DNA of 61,805 nt from Streptomyces acidicola (GCF_009377235.1 NZ_VMNX01000021.1:1-61805), one strand, 5' to 3'; counted from the first letter of the stretch, positions 1 to 8,706 are shown. Notes: generated by a model not told the origin, from the sequence alone. Translations and numbers: made by a program.

Positions 1-19
1 AGATGTGTATAAGAGACAG
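1..19. other. Tn5/Nextera mosaic-end adapter
   Basis: The first 19 bases read AGATGTGTATAAGAGACAG, the transposase mosaic-end sequence of Nextera libraries. It is joined directly to genomic sequence inside the open frame of the cobT-like gene. It is a library artefact at a contig end and should be trimmed. Confidence 0.97.
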
Positions 20-2084
20 GCTCCGGCTCGGTCGGGGTCTGGGGTTCGGGCTCGGTCGAGGTCTGAGGTTCCGGCTCGGTGGAGGTGTGTGATTCCGGTT
101 CGGTCGGGGGAAGCGCGTCCTCCGCGGTTGCCGCGGGCGGCTCGGTTGCCGGAGGCGGCTCCTCGGCCGTCATGGGTGCCGTGGGCTCTGCGACGGCCGG
201 GGCGTCCTCAGGTGACGGCGTGGTGGGCACGGGGGCGAAGGGGGGCTGGGCGTTCTCCGGGAGCTGGGTGCCCTCCGGAGCCTGTACGACGTCGGGGGCC
301 TCGTCCTGTGCGGGCACGGGCTCGGCCTGCTCGTCGACCGCTGCCGGGGCCTCCGTCTCCGGAGCCTGTGCGGGCTGCTCCTCGACGGGGACGAACTGCC
401 CGCCGGGCGGTGCCTGGTCCACGGCATGCTGCTCAGGCGCCTCGGCCTGCGCGGTCACTTCGTCCGGCGCCGCGTGGAGCGGCTCGGAGGCGGTGGGTTC
501 GGCCAAGGGGGCCTGTTCCTCGGCGGGGGCCAACTCCTGGTCAGGCAGGGGCTGCTGAGTGGGCGCGGTGTCCTGGACGGGCTGCTCCGGCGCGACGGGC
601 GCGGGCAGCGGCTCCTCCGGAGCGGGCACGGCCTCGGCGTCGAGCGGCTGCAGGGCTGCCTCCGCCTGGGGCACGGTCTCCACCTGCGGCGCGGGCCCCG
701 CGTGCGGAGTCTCCGGCTGGGTCACGGGGTCCACGGCGTGGCCGGTCGCGTCCTGGGAGTCCGTGTCCGGAACCTGGGACACGGCGTCCAGCATGTGATC
801 GGCCTGAACGGCGAGTTGAGGGCCCTGCTCCGCGAGCTGCGGCTGTGGCGCGCTCGGGATGCCCTCCACGCCCGTCTCCGTCGCCTCGTCTCCAGGCGTC
901 GCCTGGGCGGCAGGCGCCTCCTGCGCAGGCTGCGGGTCAGGCACCGGCTGGGGCGCCACCACCTGGTCCTGCACGACAATCTGTTCCTGCACAACCACCT
1001 GGTCCTGGACGGCGGCAGGCTGGTCCTCAACGGCGGCCTGCTGGTCCTGCGGGGCCGGCTGGTCCTGCGGGGCCGGCTGCTCCTCGACTGCCGCGACGGG
1101 CTCCGTCTCCGTCGGCTGTTCGGCCGGCACCTGCGCCGGCGTCTCGGCGGCCGGAGCCGCACCGTCGAACACCTGCGGGGCCTCGGCCACCGGGAACGCG
1201 CTCGGGTCGGGGGCCGAGGGATCCAGGGAGCCGTCCAGCGCGTGCAGGGCCTCGGGGTTGTGTACGGCCTCGGGGACCTGGGGCGAGAGCACCTCCCCCC
1301 TCACGGCGGGGGCGGGCGCTGCCGGCGACGCCGTACCCGCTGTCTGCCCGCCTGCCGGGACGACCGTTTCTGCTCCCGTCCCGTCCCCGGGCACGGCTCC
1401 ACCGGCCGCGCTCCCGACAGGCGCCGCAGCGGACGGCACCGTTTCCACGCCTGCCGAAGCCTGCGGAAACCCGGTGGCCAGCGAGGAGGTCACCGGTACG
1501 GCCACCCAGGGCGACGCGGCCCGAGGTGCGGCCTCCGCGTGCTGCGGCACGTCGAGATACTCCGGACCCATCGCGGGCGACCCGGCCTGGCGGACCGCGC
1601 CGGGCGGGACCGGGGCACCGGCCGGGCCCCGGTCGGCGAGGGAGCGGACCGGGCTGGGGGAGCCGCCCGGGGTCGGCGGGCCGAGATGCAGCGGGCGGCG
1701 GGCCACCGGCGACTGCGGCACGGGCGTGGCGACCGGCGCGCGGCGGGGACCTGACGCGGTCGCGACAGCGGGCGCCTCGGGTGTCTCGGGGGCGACGGCG
1801 CTCGGACCGGGCGCACGGACGGCACTCACGTCGACGGCACCGGTGTCCCGGCCGTCCATCTCGTGCGGGCCCGGCTCGTGGACGACCTGGACGACGGACT
1901 CCGGGACCGGTGGGGTCGCTTCGTGGCCCCACGCGCCCTGCGCGCCCGGCAGCAGCAGCTCATCGTCCACGGCGGCGGTCTCGGAGAGGTAGGTGTACGC
2001 ACCCGGCGCGTGGACGCCCGGTTGCTCCACCATGCCTGCGTTCTCCGGCAGCCCCTCGGCCGGGACCTGGCCGGTGTCGGTCAT
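20..2084 (-). CDS. Long N-terminal tail of CobT-like protein (partial)
   Basis: The frame is open for 688 codons from an ATG at 2084 to the adapter junction, so the gene is truncated at the contig edge. Everything visible is low complexity, rich in Pro, Ala, Glu, Gln and Val, with short iterations such as QPAPQDQ and TEPEPQT close to the edge. No catalytic domain is reached. I assign it to actinobacterial CobT (nicotinate-nucleotide:dimethylbenzimidazole phosphoribosyltransferase, which makes alpha-ribazole phosphate for the lower ligand of cobalamin). The reasons are that Streptomyces CobT proteins as I remember them start much like MTDTGQVPAEGLPENAG and carry such a tail, and that cobL lies upstream on the same strand. 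That the frame is coding is clear; the family name is inference from memory and context. The tail is presumably disordered. Confidence 0.6.
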
Positions 2085-2224
2085 GCGTAACCCCTCGCCC
2101 ATCCGTTAGTGCTCTTCGCCAGCTGGCTCGGAACGGCGCACCGACCGCCCCACAGTGGAGAACGAGCGTGCGTGCTCAGCGGCACGAGACGATCCGCCCG
2201 CAAGTCGACAAAGCCATTCCACAT
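2081..2224 (-). other. Possible 47-codon upstream ORF coupled to cobT-like gene
   Basis: A 47-codon frame opens with ATG at 2224 and ends with a TGA that overlaps the ATG of the cobT-like gene as ATGA, the arrangement of translationally coupled genes. By my count 33 of 47 third positions are G or C, lower than in the surrounding genes, and I see no clear Shine-Dalgarno before its ATG. It could be a leader peptide or a conserved non-coding leader. I see no sequence I can call a cobalamin riboswitch here. Confidence 0.22.
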
Positions 2225-2479
2225 GGCATTGTCGCGGTCGTCCCGCCGTCGCGGCAGCTTGATCCGCAATGGCCCGCTGTGGCCTGCGCCACGTTGCGCG
2301 CCCTCCCGTTCCGCCGTACCACGACCCGCCCCAAACCGGGCGCGCTTTCCGGACATTGGACTACGAAGCACCTACCGCCCGAGTGCAGTACAACGATCCG
2401 CCAGCCTACCTCGCCGGTACGACAACAGGATCACTGGGAACGTCCGCACGGCCGCCCGTTCGCCACCCGACGCCACTCC
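2225..2479. other. Non-coding stretch between cobL and cobT-like gene
   Basis: Together with the possible leader ORF this makes about 395 bases between the cobL stop and the cobT-like start. Frames here have poor codon bias. I searched both strands by eye for a B12 box and for a strong hairpin and found neither. The cobT-like promoter could lie here, but I cannot place it. Confidence 0.4.
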
Positions 2480-3697
2480 TCAGCGAGGGGTTTCGCGCCG
2501 CGCGAGTTCCCCTGTGAGCAGGAACGCAACGCTCCGCTCCTTCTCCGCCCAGGCCCGCGTGTCGAGTTCGACGGACTGCACGAGGGCGCACTGGACCTCG
2601 TATCCGTGCTCGGTGAGGTCCCTGCCGATGAGTTCGGCGGCATCGCGGGTGGCCGCGTGCGTGACGATGCGCTGCGGGCGGCGGTCGGCAACCGCGGAGA
2701 CGACGCGCGCTCCGCCGCCGCCGACGCGGACGACGTCGGGTTCGGGGAGGTTCTCCAGGATGTGCGGCGCGGTGCCGTGCACCACTTGGAGTTGGACGCC
2801 GAAGCGTCGTGCCGCGAGGGTCGTGCGGCCGCAGGCGTAGGGGGTGCGGTCGACGGCGATGACGGCGGCACCGCAGCGTGCGGCCTCGGTCGCGAAAGCG
2901 CCGCTGCCGCAGCCGATGTCCCACACGAGGTCGCCCACGCGCGGGCCGAGGCGGGCGAGTTGGGCCGCGCGCAGCAGATCGGTCTCGCCCTCGCCCAGTT
3001 CGCCGCCGTACTCGTCGGCGGGCAGCGCCCAGCCGCGCGGTCCGGCAGCGGGGTCGCGTCCGGCGATCCAGCCGCCGCCCTCGCCGGCGGTGACCGGGCC
3101 GCCCATGACGATGACGACGTTGGGGTCGCGCCAGGTGTGGTCGGCCGCCTTGTCGGAGGTCAGGATGGTGACCCGTTCGCGTTCGGTGCCGAGTTCCTCG
3201 CAGATGACGAAGGTGCGGTGGATTCCGTCGAGGAGCAGGCCGAGTTCGGCGGGTCCCGCACCGGGCGAGGTGAGGACGGCGACCTTGGTGTGGGCGCGGC
3301 ATACGTTCACCGCACGGCGCAGGGTACGCCGGTGTGCCACGACCACCTGTGCGTCGTCCCAGGGCATCCCCGCGCGCGCGAAGGCGGCGGCGACGGACGA
3401 GACAGCGGGGACGACTTCGACCTCCAGGCCGTACTCGGGCGCCCGCAGGGTGCGAACGACTCCGAAGAAGCCGGGGTCCCCGTCGGCGAGGACGACGGCG
3501 GTGCCTCGGTGGCCGGCGATACGGCGGGCGGCGAGGGCGACGCTGCCGAGGCGGATGCGCTCGGCATGCGGGGGCACTTCGTCGAGCGCCAGGTGGTGGG
3601 CCGCGCCGGCCACGAGCGTGGCGGCACCGAGGGCGGAGCGCGCCGCGGCGGTCAGCGGCGAGCCGTCCCAGCCGATCACCGTGACCCGGTCGGCCAT
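2480..3697 (-). CDS. cobL: Precorrin-6Y C5,15-methyltransferase (CbiE-CbiT fusion)
   Basis: 405 aa, the usual size of the bifunctional enzyme. In cobalamin synthesis it methylates precorrin-6 at C5 and C15 and decarboxylates the C12 side chain, using S-adenosylmethionine. The N-terminal half (about residues 1-200) is the tetrapyrrole-methylase CbiE domain, opening with MADRVTVIGWDG and containing ADGDPGFFG. The C-terminal half is the CbiT methyltransferase domain with the SAM loop DIGCGSGAFATEAA. The frame stays open further upstream, but the ATG at 3697 begins the conserved sequence and the upstream part has no recognisable domain. The cobT-like gene follows on the same strand after about 395 bases. 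The fused order is normal for actinobacteria. The role is well supported. Confidence 0.92.
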   Translation of the reverse strand: MADRVTVIGWDGSPLTAAARSALGAATLVAGAAHHLALDEVPPHAERIRLGSVALAARRIAGHRGTAVVLADGDPGFFGVVRTLRAPEYGLEVEVVPAVSSVAAAFARAGMPWDDAQVVVAHRRTLRRAVNVCRAHTKVAVLTSPGAGPAELGLLLDGIHRTFVICEELGTERERVTILTSDKAADHTWRDPNVVIVMGGPVTAGEGGGWIAGRDPAAGPRGWALPADEYGGELGEGETDLLRAAQLARLGPRVGDLVWDIGCGSGAFATEAARCGAAVIAVDRTPYACGRTTLAARRFGVQLQVVHGTAPHILENLPEPDVVRVGGGGARVVSAVADRRPQRIVTHAATRDAAELIGRDLTEHGYEVQCALVQSVELDTRAWAEKERSVAFLLTGELARRETPR

Positions 3698-3929
3698 CGT
3701 CGTCAGTCTCCAGGGTTCGCGCAGGTTGTCAGGGGCAGCCCGGACAACGGGCTCCGTGAGGGTACCTGGTCGGGCCCGGGGGCGCCGCGCCGGTCGTACG
3801 GCAGAGGGCCGGGGAGTACCGGAGGGGCCTGGCCGGGAGAGCCCGAGCGCGTCGCGCCGGCGGTGGCGCGTGGGGCCGTCGTCGTGCCGTGGCGGGCGAT
3901 GCCCAGGGGTCGACAGGGGGGCCGAGGGG

Positions 3930-4565
3930 TCAGTTCCAGATCGAGTACGAGGTGAAGCCGCCGGAGTCGGCCAGTTCCTCGCTGACGCCTTCGAGGTCCT
4001 CGGGGAGGAGGCTCCAGACGATGTAGTCGGTGCGGATCTCTGCCCAGCCCTCCTCGGTGCGGGCACGCGCTATGCACGCGTTGCGCAGGACGCCCTCGCT
4101 GATGCAGCCGATCTTCTGGGCCACCTGCTGGGAGGCGGTGTTGTCAGCGGCCGTACGGAGCTCGATGCGCTCGAACTTCTGGTCCCGGAACAGCCATCGG
4201 GCGGTGGCGAGCGCCGCTTCGGAGGCGTAGCCCTCGCCCCGCGCCCAGGGCGCGATGACGTACAGGAGTTCGGTGGACCGCACGTGCCAGTTGGTCTTGG
4301 TCAACTGGATGAGGCCGACCAGTCGCTGGGTCAGGAACTCGGTGACGGCGAGGTCGAGTCCGCGGCCCCCGGTGCGTTCACCGGGGGCGTACTCGGTGAT
4401 CCAGGTGCGGGCGCCGTCCTCGGTGAAGGGCTGGGGGACGTCCGTCCAGGCCATGACCTGCTCGTCGTTCATCATCTCGGCCAGGGCGGGGACGTCGTCC
4501 TCGTCGAAGGGGCGCAGCACCAACCGCTCCGTGCTGATGGAGATGTCGGGGAAGGTGGTAGTCAT
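3930..4565 (-). CDS. GNAT family N-acetyltransferase
   Basis: 211 aa from the ATG at 4565, which has GGAGCGG just upstream; an in-frame start 22 codons earlier lacks a better site. The protein looks like the RimJ/RimL type of GNAT: it starts with a strand reading ISTERLVLRPFDEDD, has the acetyl-CoA pyrophosphate-loop region around WARGEGYASEAALATARWLF, and ends with the usual beta-bulge segment ARTEEGWAEIRTDY. The likely reaction is transfer of an acetyl group from acetyl-CoA to an amine or protein N-terminus; the substrate cannot be told. It stands alone between cobL and the metNIQ terminator, so context does not help. Confidence 0.85.
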   Translation of the reverse strand: MTTTFPDISISTERLVLRPFDEDDVPALAEMMNDEQVMAWTDVPQPFTEDGARTWITEYAPGERTGGRGLDLAVTEFLTQRLVGLIQLTKTNWHVRSTELLYVIAPWARGEGYASEAALATARWLFRDQKFERIELRTAADNTASQQVAQKIGCISEGVLRNACIARARTEEGWAEIRTDYIVWSLLPEDLEGVSEELADSGGFTSYSIWN

Positions 4566-4634
4566 GCGCCGCTCCGTAACTTCGGAAACCTTCGGGCCTG
4601 CTGAACTGCCCAGCATGCAGCATGAAAGCACTGA

Positions 4635-4682
4635 ACCGCACGCGCGGGGTCCACTCCCGGTGAGGAGCGGACCCCGTGCGGT
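4635..4682 (-). terminator. Terminator after metNIQ
   Basis: A strong GC-rich hairpin pairs ACCGCACG and GGGGTCC with GGACCCC and GTGCGGT around a short loop, with a 3-base bulge. It begins about 35 bases after the metQ stop. No U-tract is obvious, as is common in Streptomyces. Confidence 0.7.
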
Positions 4683-4715
4683 GACGTGGTGCGTGTGCCG
4701 GAGGTGGCGGGTGAC

Positions 4716-5540
4716 TCAGAACGACGGAAGGACCGAACCGGCGTACTTGTCCTCGATGAACTTCTTCACCTCGGGGGAGGTGAGCAGCTTGGCGAGCTTC
4801 GTGACGCGCGGGTCCTTCTCGTTGCCCTCCTTGACGGCGAGGAAGTTGCCGTAGGGGTTGTTCTTCGGGGACTCCAGGACGAGCGCGTCCTCGGCGGGCT
4901 TCAGGTCGGCCTCGATGGCGTAGTTGCCGTTGACGACGGCGGCGTCCACGTCGTCCAGGGAGCGGGGGGTCTGGGCCGCCTCCAGCTCCTTGAACTTGAG
5001 GTTCTTGGGGTTCTCGGCGATGTCCGCGGGGGTCGCCGAGTTGTCCGCGCCGTCCTTGAGGGTGATGAGACCGTTCGCGGCGAGCAGCTTCAGGGCGCGC
5101 GCCTCGTTGACGGTGTCGTTCGGGACGGCGATGGTCGCACCGCTCTTGAGGGCGCCGACCTTCTCGACCTTGTTCGAGTAGAGGCCGAGGGGCTCCAGGT
5201 GGACCGTGACGACGGGCACGATGTGGGTGCCGTTCTTCTTGTTGAAGTCGTCGAGGTACGGCTGGTTCTGGAAGTAGTTGGCGCCCACGGAGCCGTCCTC
5301 CGTCGCCGTGTTCGGCGTGACGTAGTCGGTGAACTCCTTGACCTCCAGGTCGAGGCCCGCCTTCTTCGCCAGGTTGTCCTTGACGTAGTTGAGGATCTCG
5401 GCATGCGGGGTGGGGCTCGCGGCGACGATCAGCGGGCCGTCGGCGGAGCCGGAGTCCTTGTCCGCGCCGCAGGCGGTGAGCCCGAGAGTGAGGGCTCCTA
5501 CGGCGACGACGGCGGTGGTGAGCTTGGCGGTGTTACGCAC
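4716..5540 (-). CDS. metQ: Methionine ABC transporter substrate-binding lipoprotein
   Basis: 274 aa, NlpA/MetQ family. It captures methionine outside the membrane and delivers it to MetI. A signal peptide ends in the lipobox LTAC, so the protein should be lipid-anchored at Cys-24. The mature part carries MetQ landmarks such as GANYFQNQPYLDDFN and AIEADLKPAEDALVLE. The GTG start at 5540 is preceded by AAAGGAAAGG. It is the last gene of metN-metI-metQ, about 120 bases after metI, and is followed by a strong hairpin. The Cys-rich leader upstream of metN suggests sulfur-responsive control of the operon. Confidence 0.93.
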   Translation of the reverse strand: MRNTAKLTTAVVAVGALTLGLTACGADKDSGSADGPLIVAASPTPHAEILNYVKDNLAKKAGLDLEVKEFTDYVTPNTATEDGSVGANYFQNQPYLDDFNKKNGTHIVPVVTVHLEPLGLYSNKVEKVGALKSGATIAVPNDTVNEARALKLLAANGLITLKDGADNSATPADIAENPKNLKFKELEAAQTPRSLDDVDAAVVNGNYAIEADLKPAEDALVLESPKNNPYGNFLAVKEGNEKDPRVTKLAKLLTSPEVKKFIEDKYAGSVLPSF

Positions 5541-5663
5541 GAAAAGTGCCTTTCCTTTTGGGGTGGTACGACCCCGAATTCAAAGGGGGTCGGCGCGCAG
5601 CGCTGTCGTTGAGGGGTGGCGGTCGGGCGACGGGTGGGCGAACGGGGGGTCCGAGGTGGGATC

Positions 5664-6401
5664 TCAGGCGGCCTTGCCGGTGTCCGCGGTCGCGGGTTCC
5701 CTGACCTTGAGCAGGCGCAGCTTCGGGGCGGGGCCCGAGCGCCCGCTGCGCCGGTGCAGCCCGCGGGCCGCGTAGTCACCGGCGAACTGGATGAGTGAGA
5801 TGACGACGGCGAGGATCGCCACGGTGATCCACATGAGCTCGGTCTCGAAGCGCTGGTAGCCGTAGCGGATGGCGATGTCGCCGAGGCCGCCCGCGCCGAC
5901 CGTGCCCGCCATCGCCGAGTAGCCGATGAGGGCGACGATCGTGGTGGTGGTGCCGGAGATCAGGGAGGGCAGGGACTCCGGTACGAGGACCTTGCGGACG
6001 ATCGTCCAGGTGTTGCCGCCCATGGCCTGCACGGCCTCGACGAGCCCGTGGTCCACTTCGCGGACGGACGTCTCGACGAGGCGTGCGAAGAAGGGGATGG
6101 CCCCGATGGCGAGCGGCACGATGGCGGCCTCACGGCCGATGGTCGTCCCCGTGATCCAGCGCGTGAAGGTCATCAGCGCGACCATCAGGATGATGAACGG
6201 CAGCGAGCGGGTCACGTTCACGACCTGCCCGATGACCTTGTTGGCCACGACATTCTGAAGGAGTTCACCGCGGTCGGTGAGCACGAGCAGCACGCCGAGC
6301 GGGAGGCCGCCGACGACCGCGATGAGCGTGGACCAGCCGACCATGTAGAGGGTGTCCCAACAGGCCTGCTCCAGCAGGGGCTGCATCTCCGACCAGGTCA
6401 T
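5664..6401 (-). CDS. metI: Methionine ABC transporter permease
   Basis: 245 aa membrane protein with about five hydrophobic helices and the permease coupling loop around EAVQAMGGNTWTIVRKVLVPESLP (the EAA-type motif that contacts the ATPase). With MetN and MetQ it imports methionine across the cytoplasmic membrane. Its ATG overlaps the metN stop as ATGA, indicating coupled translation. The C-terminus has a short basic tail after the last helix. Length and order are normal for the family. Confidence 0.93.
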   Translation of the reverse strand: MTWSEMQPLLEQACWDTLYMVGWSTLIAVVGGLPLGVLLVLTDRGELLQNVVANKVIGQVVNVTRSLPFIILMVALMTFTRWITGTTIGREAAIVPLAIGAIPFFARLVETSVREVDHGLVEAVQAMGGNTWTIVRKVLVPESLPSLISGTTTTIVALIGYSAMAGTVGAGGLGDIAIRYGYQRFETELMWITVAILAVVISLIQFAGDYAARGLHRRSGRSGPAPKLRLLKVREPATADTGKAA

Positions 6402-7441
6402 TCGACGGCACCTTCCTTCACCAGTGCGGGCTCCTGTTCGCGGCCCAGGACGTCGATCTGGAGGCCCTGTTCACGCAGGAAGCCGATCGGTACGACGTTG
6501 TCCTCGTAGCGGCCGGGGAGTTCGACGCGCATACGGCCGATCTGCTTTCCGGCGACGGTGTCGATGGCCGCGCCGAGGATCGAGATGTCGATGTTGTAGG
6601 TGCGCGCGAGCTGGGAGATCACGGGCTGTGTGGCCGCCTCGCCGTGGAAGGTGACGTCGATGACGGTGCGGTCGTCCCCGGAGATGTTCCCGCTGACCGG
6701 GAAGAGGGCCGCGGCCAGTTCGGAGCCGGGGGTCGCGAGGAGTTCAGTGACCGTGCCGGACTCGACGATGCGGCCCTGCTCCATGAGGGCCGCGGAGTCG
6801 CAGACCGACTTGACGACGTCCATCTCGTGCGTGATGAGCAGGACGGTCAGGCCCAGCTGCTGGTTCAGGTCGCGCAGCAGCTGGAGGATGGATCGCGTGG
6901 TCTCCGGGTCGAGGGCGCTGGTCGCCTCGTCGGAGAGGAGCACCTTCGGGTCGCCGGCGAGGGCGCGGGCGATGCCGACGCGCTGCTTCTGGCCGCCGGA
7001 GAGCTGGGCCGGGTACGCCTTGGCCTGATCGGCGAGGCCGACGAGGTCGAGGAGTTCGAGCGCCTTGCGGGAACGTTCCTTCCCCGACCTGCCGAGGATT
7101 TCCAGCGGCAGCTCCACGTTGTCCTGGACGGTGCGCGAGGACAGCAGGTTGAAGTGCTGGAAGACCATGCCGATCCGGCTGCGCGCCGCGCGGAGTTCCC
7201 GGCCGGCCCGCGGGCCGCGCCCGGCCAGGGCCGTGAGGTCCCGCCCGGCGACGGTGACCGTCCCGGCGGTGGGCCGTTCCAGCAGATTGACGCAGCGGAT
7301 CAGCGAGGACTTGCCGGCGCCCGACTGGCCGATGACGCCGTACACCTCGCCTTCCCGTACGTGCAGGTCGACGCCGTCGAGGGCGGTGACCTCACGGCCG
7401 CGTGAGCGGTAGACCTTGGTGAGGCCTGATGTGGTGATCAC
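6398..7441 (-). CDS. metN: Methionine ABC transporter ATP-binding protein
   Basis: 347 aa. The ATPase domain has Walker A GQSGAGKSS near residue 39, signature LSGGQKQRV near 146 and a Walker B aspartate in the VLLSDEATSALD segment. The last ~90 residues form the NIL domain that in MetN binds methionine and inhibits transport when the cell is replete. Start is GTG at 7441 (GTG ATC ACC). It is the first structural gene of metNIQ, about 160 bases after the end of the Cys-rich leader peptide. The note DEATSA where many ABC proteins have DEPTSA is normal for MetN. Confidence 0.94.
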   Translation of the reverse strand: MITTSGLTKVYRSRGREVTALDGVDLHVREGEVYGVIGQSGAGKSSLIRCVNLLERPTAGTVTVAGRDLTALAGRGPRAGRELRAARSRIGMVFQHFNLLSSRTVQDNVELPLEILGRSGKERSRKALELLDLVGLADQAKAYPAQLSGGQKQRVGIARALAGDPKVLLSDEATSALDPETTRSILQLLRDLNQQLGLTVLLITHEMDVVKSVCDSAALMEQGRIVESGTVTELLATPGSELAAALFPVSGNISGDDRTVIDVTFHGEAATQPVISQLARTYNIDISILGAAIDTVAGKQIGRMRVELPGRYEDNVVPIGFLREQGLQIDVLGREQEPALVKEGAVE

Positions 7442-7602
7442 TGGGGGTTTCCATCACTGTCGAGTGCGCGGGCGTGGGTGTGCCCGGGCACGGAGGGGTG
7501 AGGTGCGCGCGGGCGGCTTGAGTCACGTACGGCGAACGGCGCACGGACATGCCGCAGCGGCTCGCTTCGGGGCGCGAGTCTCAGGACTGGTGCGGGGGCC
7601 CT
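7442..7602 (-). other. Leader RNA between leader peptide and metN
   Basis: This 160-base stretch separates the stop of the Cys-rich leader ORF from metN. It holds a hairpin around 7559-7582 (CTCGC paired with GCGAG) and a perfect 12-base palindrome GTGCCCGGGCAC near 7480, which could form alternative structures. I see no SAM-riboswitch core such as GCCGGCAACCC. An attenuation role is inference. Confidence 0.45.
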
Positions 7603-7689
7603 CTAGAAGGCGCACATTCGACACAGACAACGAGCACCGGGCGTCAGGGTCGCCTCGGTCGCAGGGATGCGGCAGCTCGTCGTGGTCAT
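7603..7689 (-). CDS. Cys-rich leader peptide upstream of metNIQ
   Basis: A 28-codon ORF with ATG at 7689 ends in GARCLCRMCAF, with four Cys codons in total, three of them in the last eight residues, and a TAG stop. It lies in the transcript leader of the methionine importer. Short Cys-rich ORFs upstream of sulfur genes act as attenuators in actinobacteria: ribosome stalling at Cys codons changes expression downstream. I see no Shine-Dalgarno, so the ORF may be leaderless; a weak TTTACT lies at the right distance for a -10. Function as an attenuator is inferred from composition and position. A longer in-frame extension upstream exists but has no better start. Confidence 0.6.
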   Translation of the reverse strand: MTTTSCRIPATEATLTPGARCLCRMCAF

Positions 7690-7739
7690 GCGATCAGTAA
7701 ACCAGACCCATGGTCCTGACACGGCACTCCTTGTCCGCA

Positions 7740-7759
7740 TGATGGACAGTGATGGACAG
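7740..7759. repeat. Two tandem TGATGGACAG units upstream of met leader
   Basis: Two identical adjacent 10-base units, TGATGGACAG, lie about 50-70 bases upstream of the leader-peptide ATG, in the region shared with the divergent gene at 7921. A 10-base period places both on the same DNA face, so this is a candidate binding site for a regulator of metNIQ. Confidence 0.45.
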
Positions 7760-7920
7760 CGCGCTCCGGGCCATCGTCCCTGGTCCGCGGGGTCGGTGGG
7801 CTGCGTGGGGGTCCGCCGGGTTGTGGTCAACGCCACGGTGGTCACGCCGGTGGCGAGCCCCGCGGCGGGGAGGCCGGGGGCGAGGGCGTGAGGGCTTTTG
7901 GCCCGTAATAGGGTCACGGC

Positions 7921-8280
7921 ATGCTTGATGCCCTGACGGTGGCGACCGCCGTTGCCGCGCTGCTGCTCGCTGCCTGGTGCGGCTGGGCCGCGTATCGCGA
8001 CCAGCCGACCAAGGACTGGCACTTCATCGGGATGGCCGTGGTGTCGGTGCTGGCCGTGGTGCAGCTGGTGGTCGGGATCGTGCAGTTGGCCCGCGGCGAG
8101 AAGCCGGACCAGGGCACCACGATCTTCGTGGCGTATCTGCTCGGGGCGCTGGCCTGCGTTCCCGTGGCCGGTTTCATGTCACTCGCCGAACGCACGCGCT
8201 GGGGCAGCGTGACCGTCGCGGCCGGCGGCGTGGTGCTCGCCGTGCTCCAAGTACGGCTCTACGACATCTGGGGAGGCTGA
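7921..8280 (+). CDS. Small four-helix membrane protein, unknown
   Basis: 119 aa with four predicted membrane helices: residues about 5-24, 36-56, 66-84 and 94-110, the last two separated by a short basic segment (ERTRWGS). I do not recognise the family. Codon bias is strongly coding. The next gene starts two bases after this stop, so the two form a pair of small integral membrane proteins that are probably made together. The 5' end faces the met leader region; no promoter can be placed with confidence. No function is proposed. Confidence 0.8.
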   Translation: MLDALTVATAVAALLLAAWCGWAAYRDQPTKDWHFIGMAVVSVLAVVQLVVGIVQLARGEKPDQGTTIFVAYLLGALACVPVAGFMSLAERTRWGSVTVAAGGVVLAVLQVRLYDIWGG

Positions 8281-8281
8281 G

Positions 8282-8695
8282 ATGGCGACCTCCGAGGAGG
8301 CCGGGGAGCGAACGCGGCTCATCAAGGGGCCGGGCATGCTGCTGGTCTGGCTGTACGGCGTGATGGTCGTCGGTGCGGTGTCGCGCTCCGCGGTGCAGAT
8401 CTCCACGGAGTTCGAGCATGCGCCACTCGCGTACTCGCTGTCCGCGGTGGCCGGCCTGGTGTACGGGTTCATCACGTACTCACTGGTGCGGGGAGGGGAG
8501 ACCGCCCGCAAGGCGGCACTCGTGTGCTGCGCCGCCGAGCTGTTGGGCGTGCTGGTCGTGGGGACGTGGACGCTCGTGGAGCCGTCCGCGTTCCCGGACG
8601 CGACCGTGTGGTCGGACTACGGGATGGGATACCTGTTCATTCCCGTACTGCTGCCGCTTTCCGCCGTGTACTGGTTGCGGAAGGGTGCGCGGTAG
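8282..8695 (+). CDS. Small membrane protein, unknown
   Basis: 137 aa. After a charged N-terminus (about 18 residues) come roughly four hydrophobic segments near 19-38, 48-68, 76-98 and 113-131. It starts immediately after the stop of the preceding membrane protein (TGA G ATG), so translational coupling is likely. I do not recognise a family and see no catalytic motif. The pair could form a small membrane complex, but that rests only on adjacency. Confidence 0.78.
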   Translation: MATSEEAGERTRLIKGPGMLLVWLYGVMVVGAVSRSAVQISTEFEHAPLAYSLSAVAGLVYGFITYSLVRGGETARKAALVCCAAELLGVLVVGTWTLVEPSAFPDATVWSDYGMGYLFIPVLLPLSAVYWLRKGAR

Positions 8696-8706
8696 GAAGC
8701 GCGACC

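Noticed and set aside
2225..3929. Cobalamin riboswitch near cobT or cobL
   Set aside because: I looked for the B12 box and the GCCACTG core on the minus strand in both gaps; only short partial matches such as CTGGAGACTG are present, without the flanking elements.
5..3955. Very long plus-strand open frame of 1316 codons over the cobT-like and cobL genes
   Set aside because: It is antisense to genes with clear families and codon bias; long antisense frames are expected at this GC content, and the product is Arg/Pro noise. It also begins inside the sequencing adapter.
7442..7920. SAM riboswitch upstream of metNIQ
   Set aside because: No recognisable SAM-I or SAM-IV core is visible; the Cys-rich leader ORF explains the region better.
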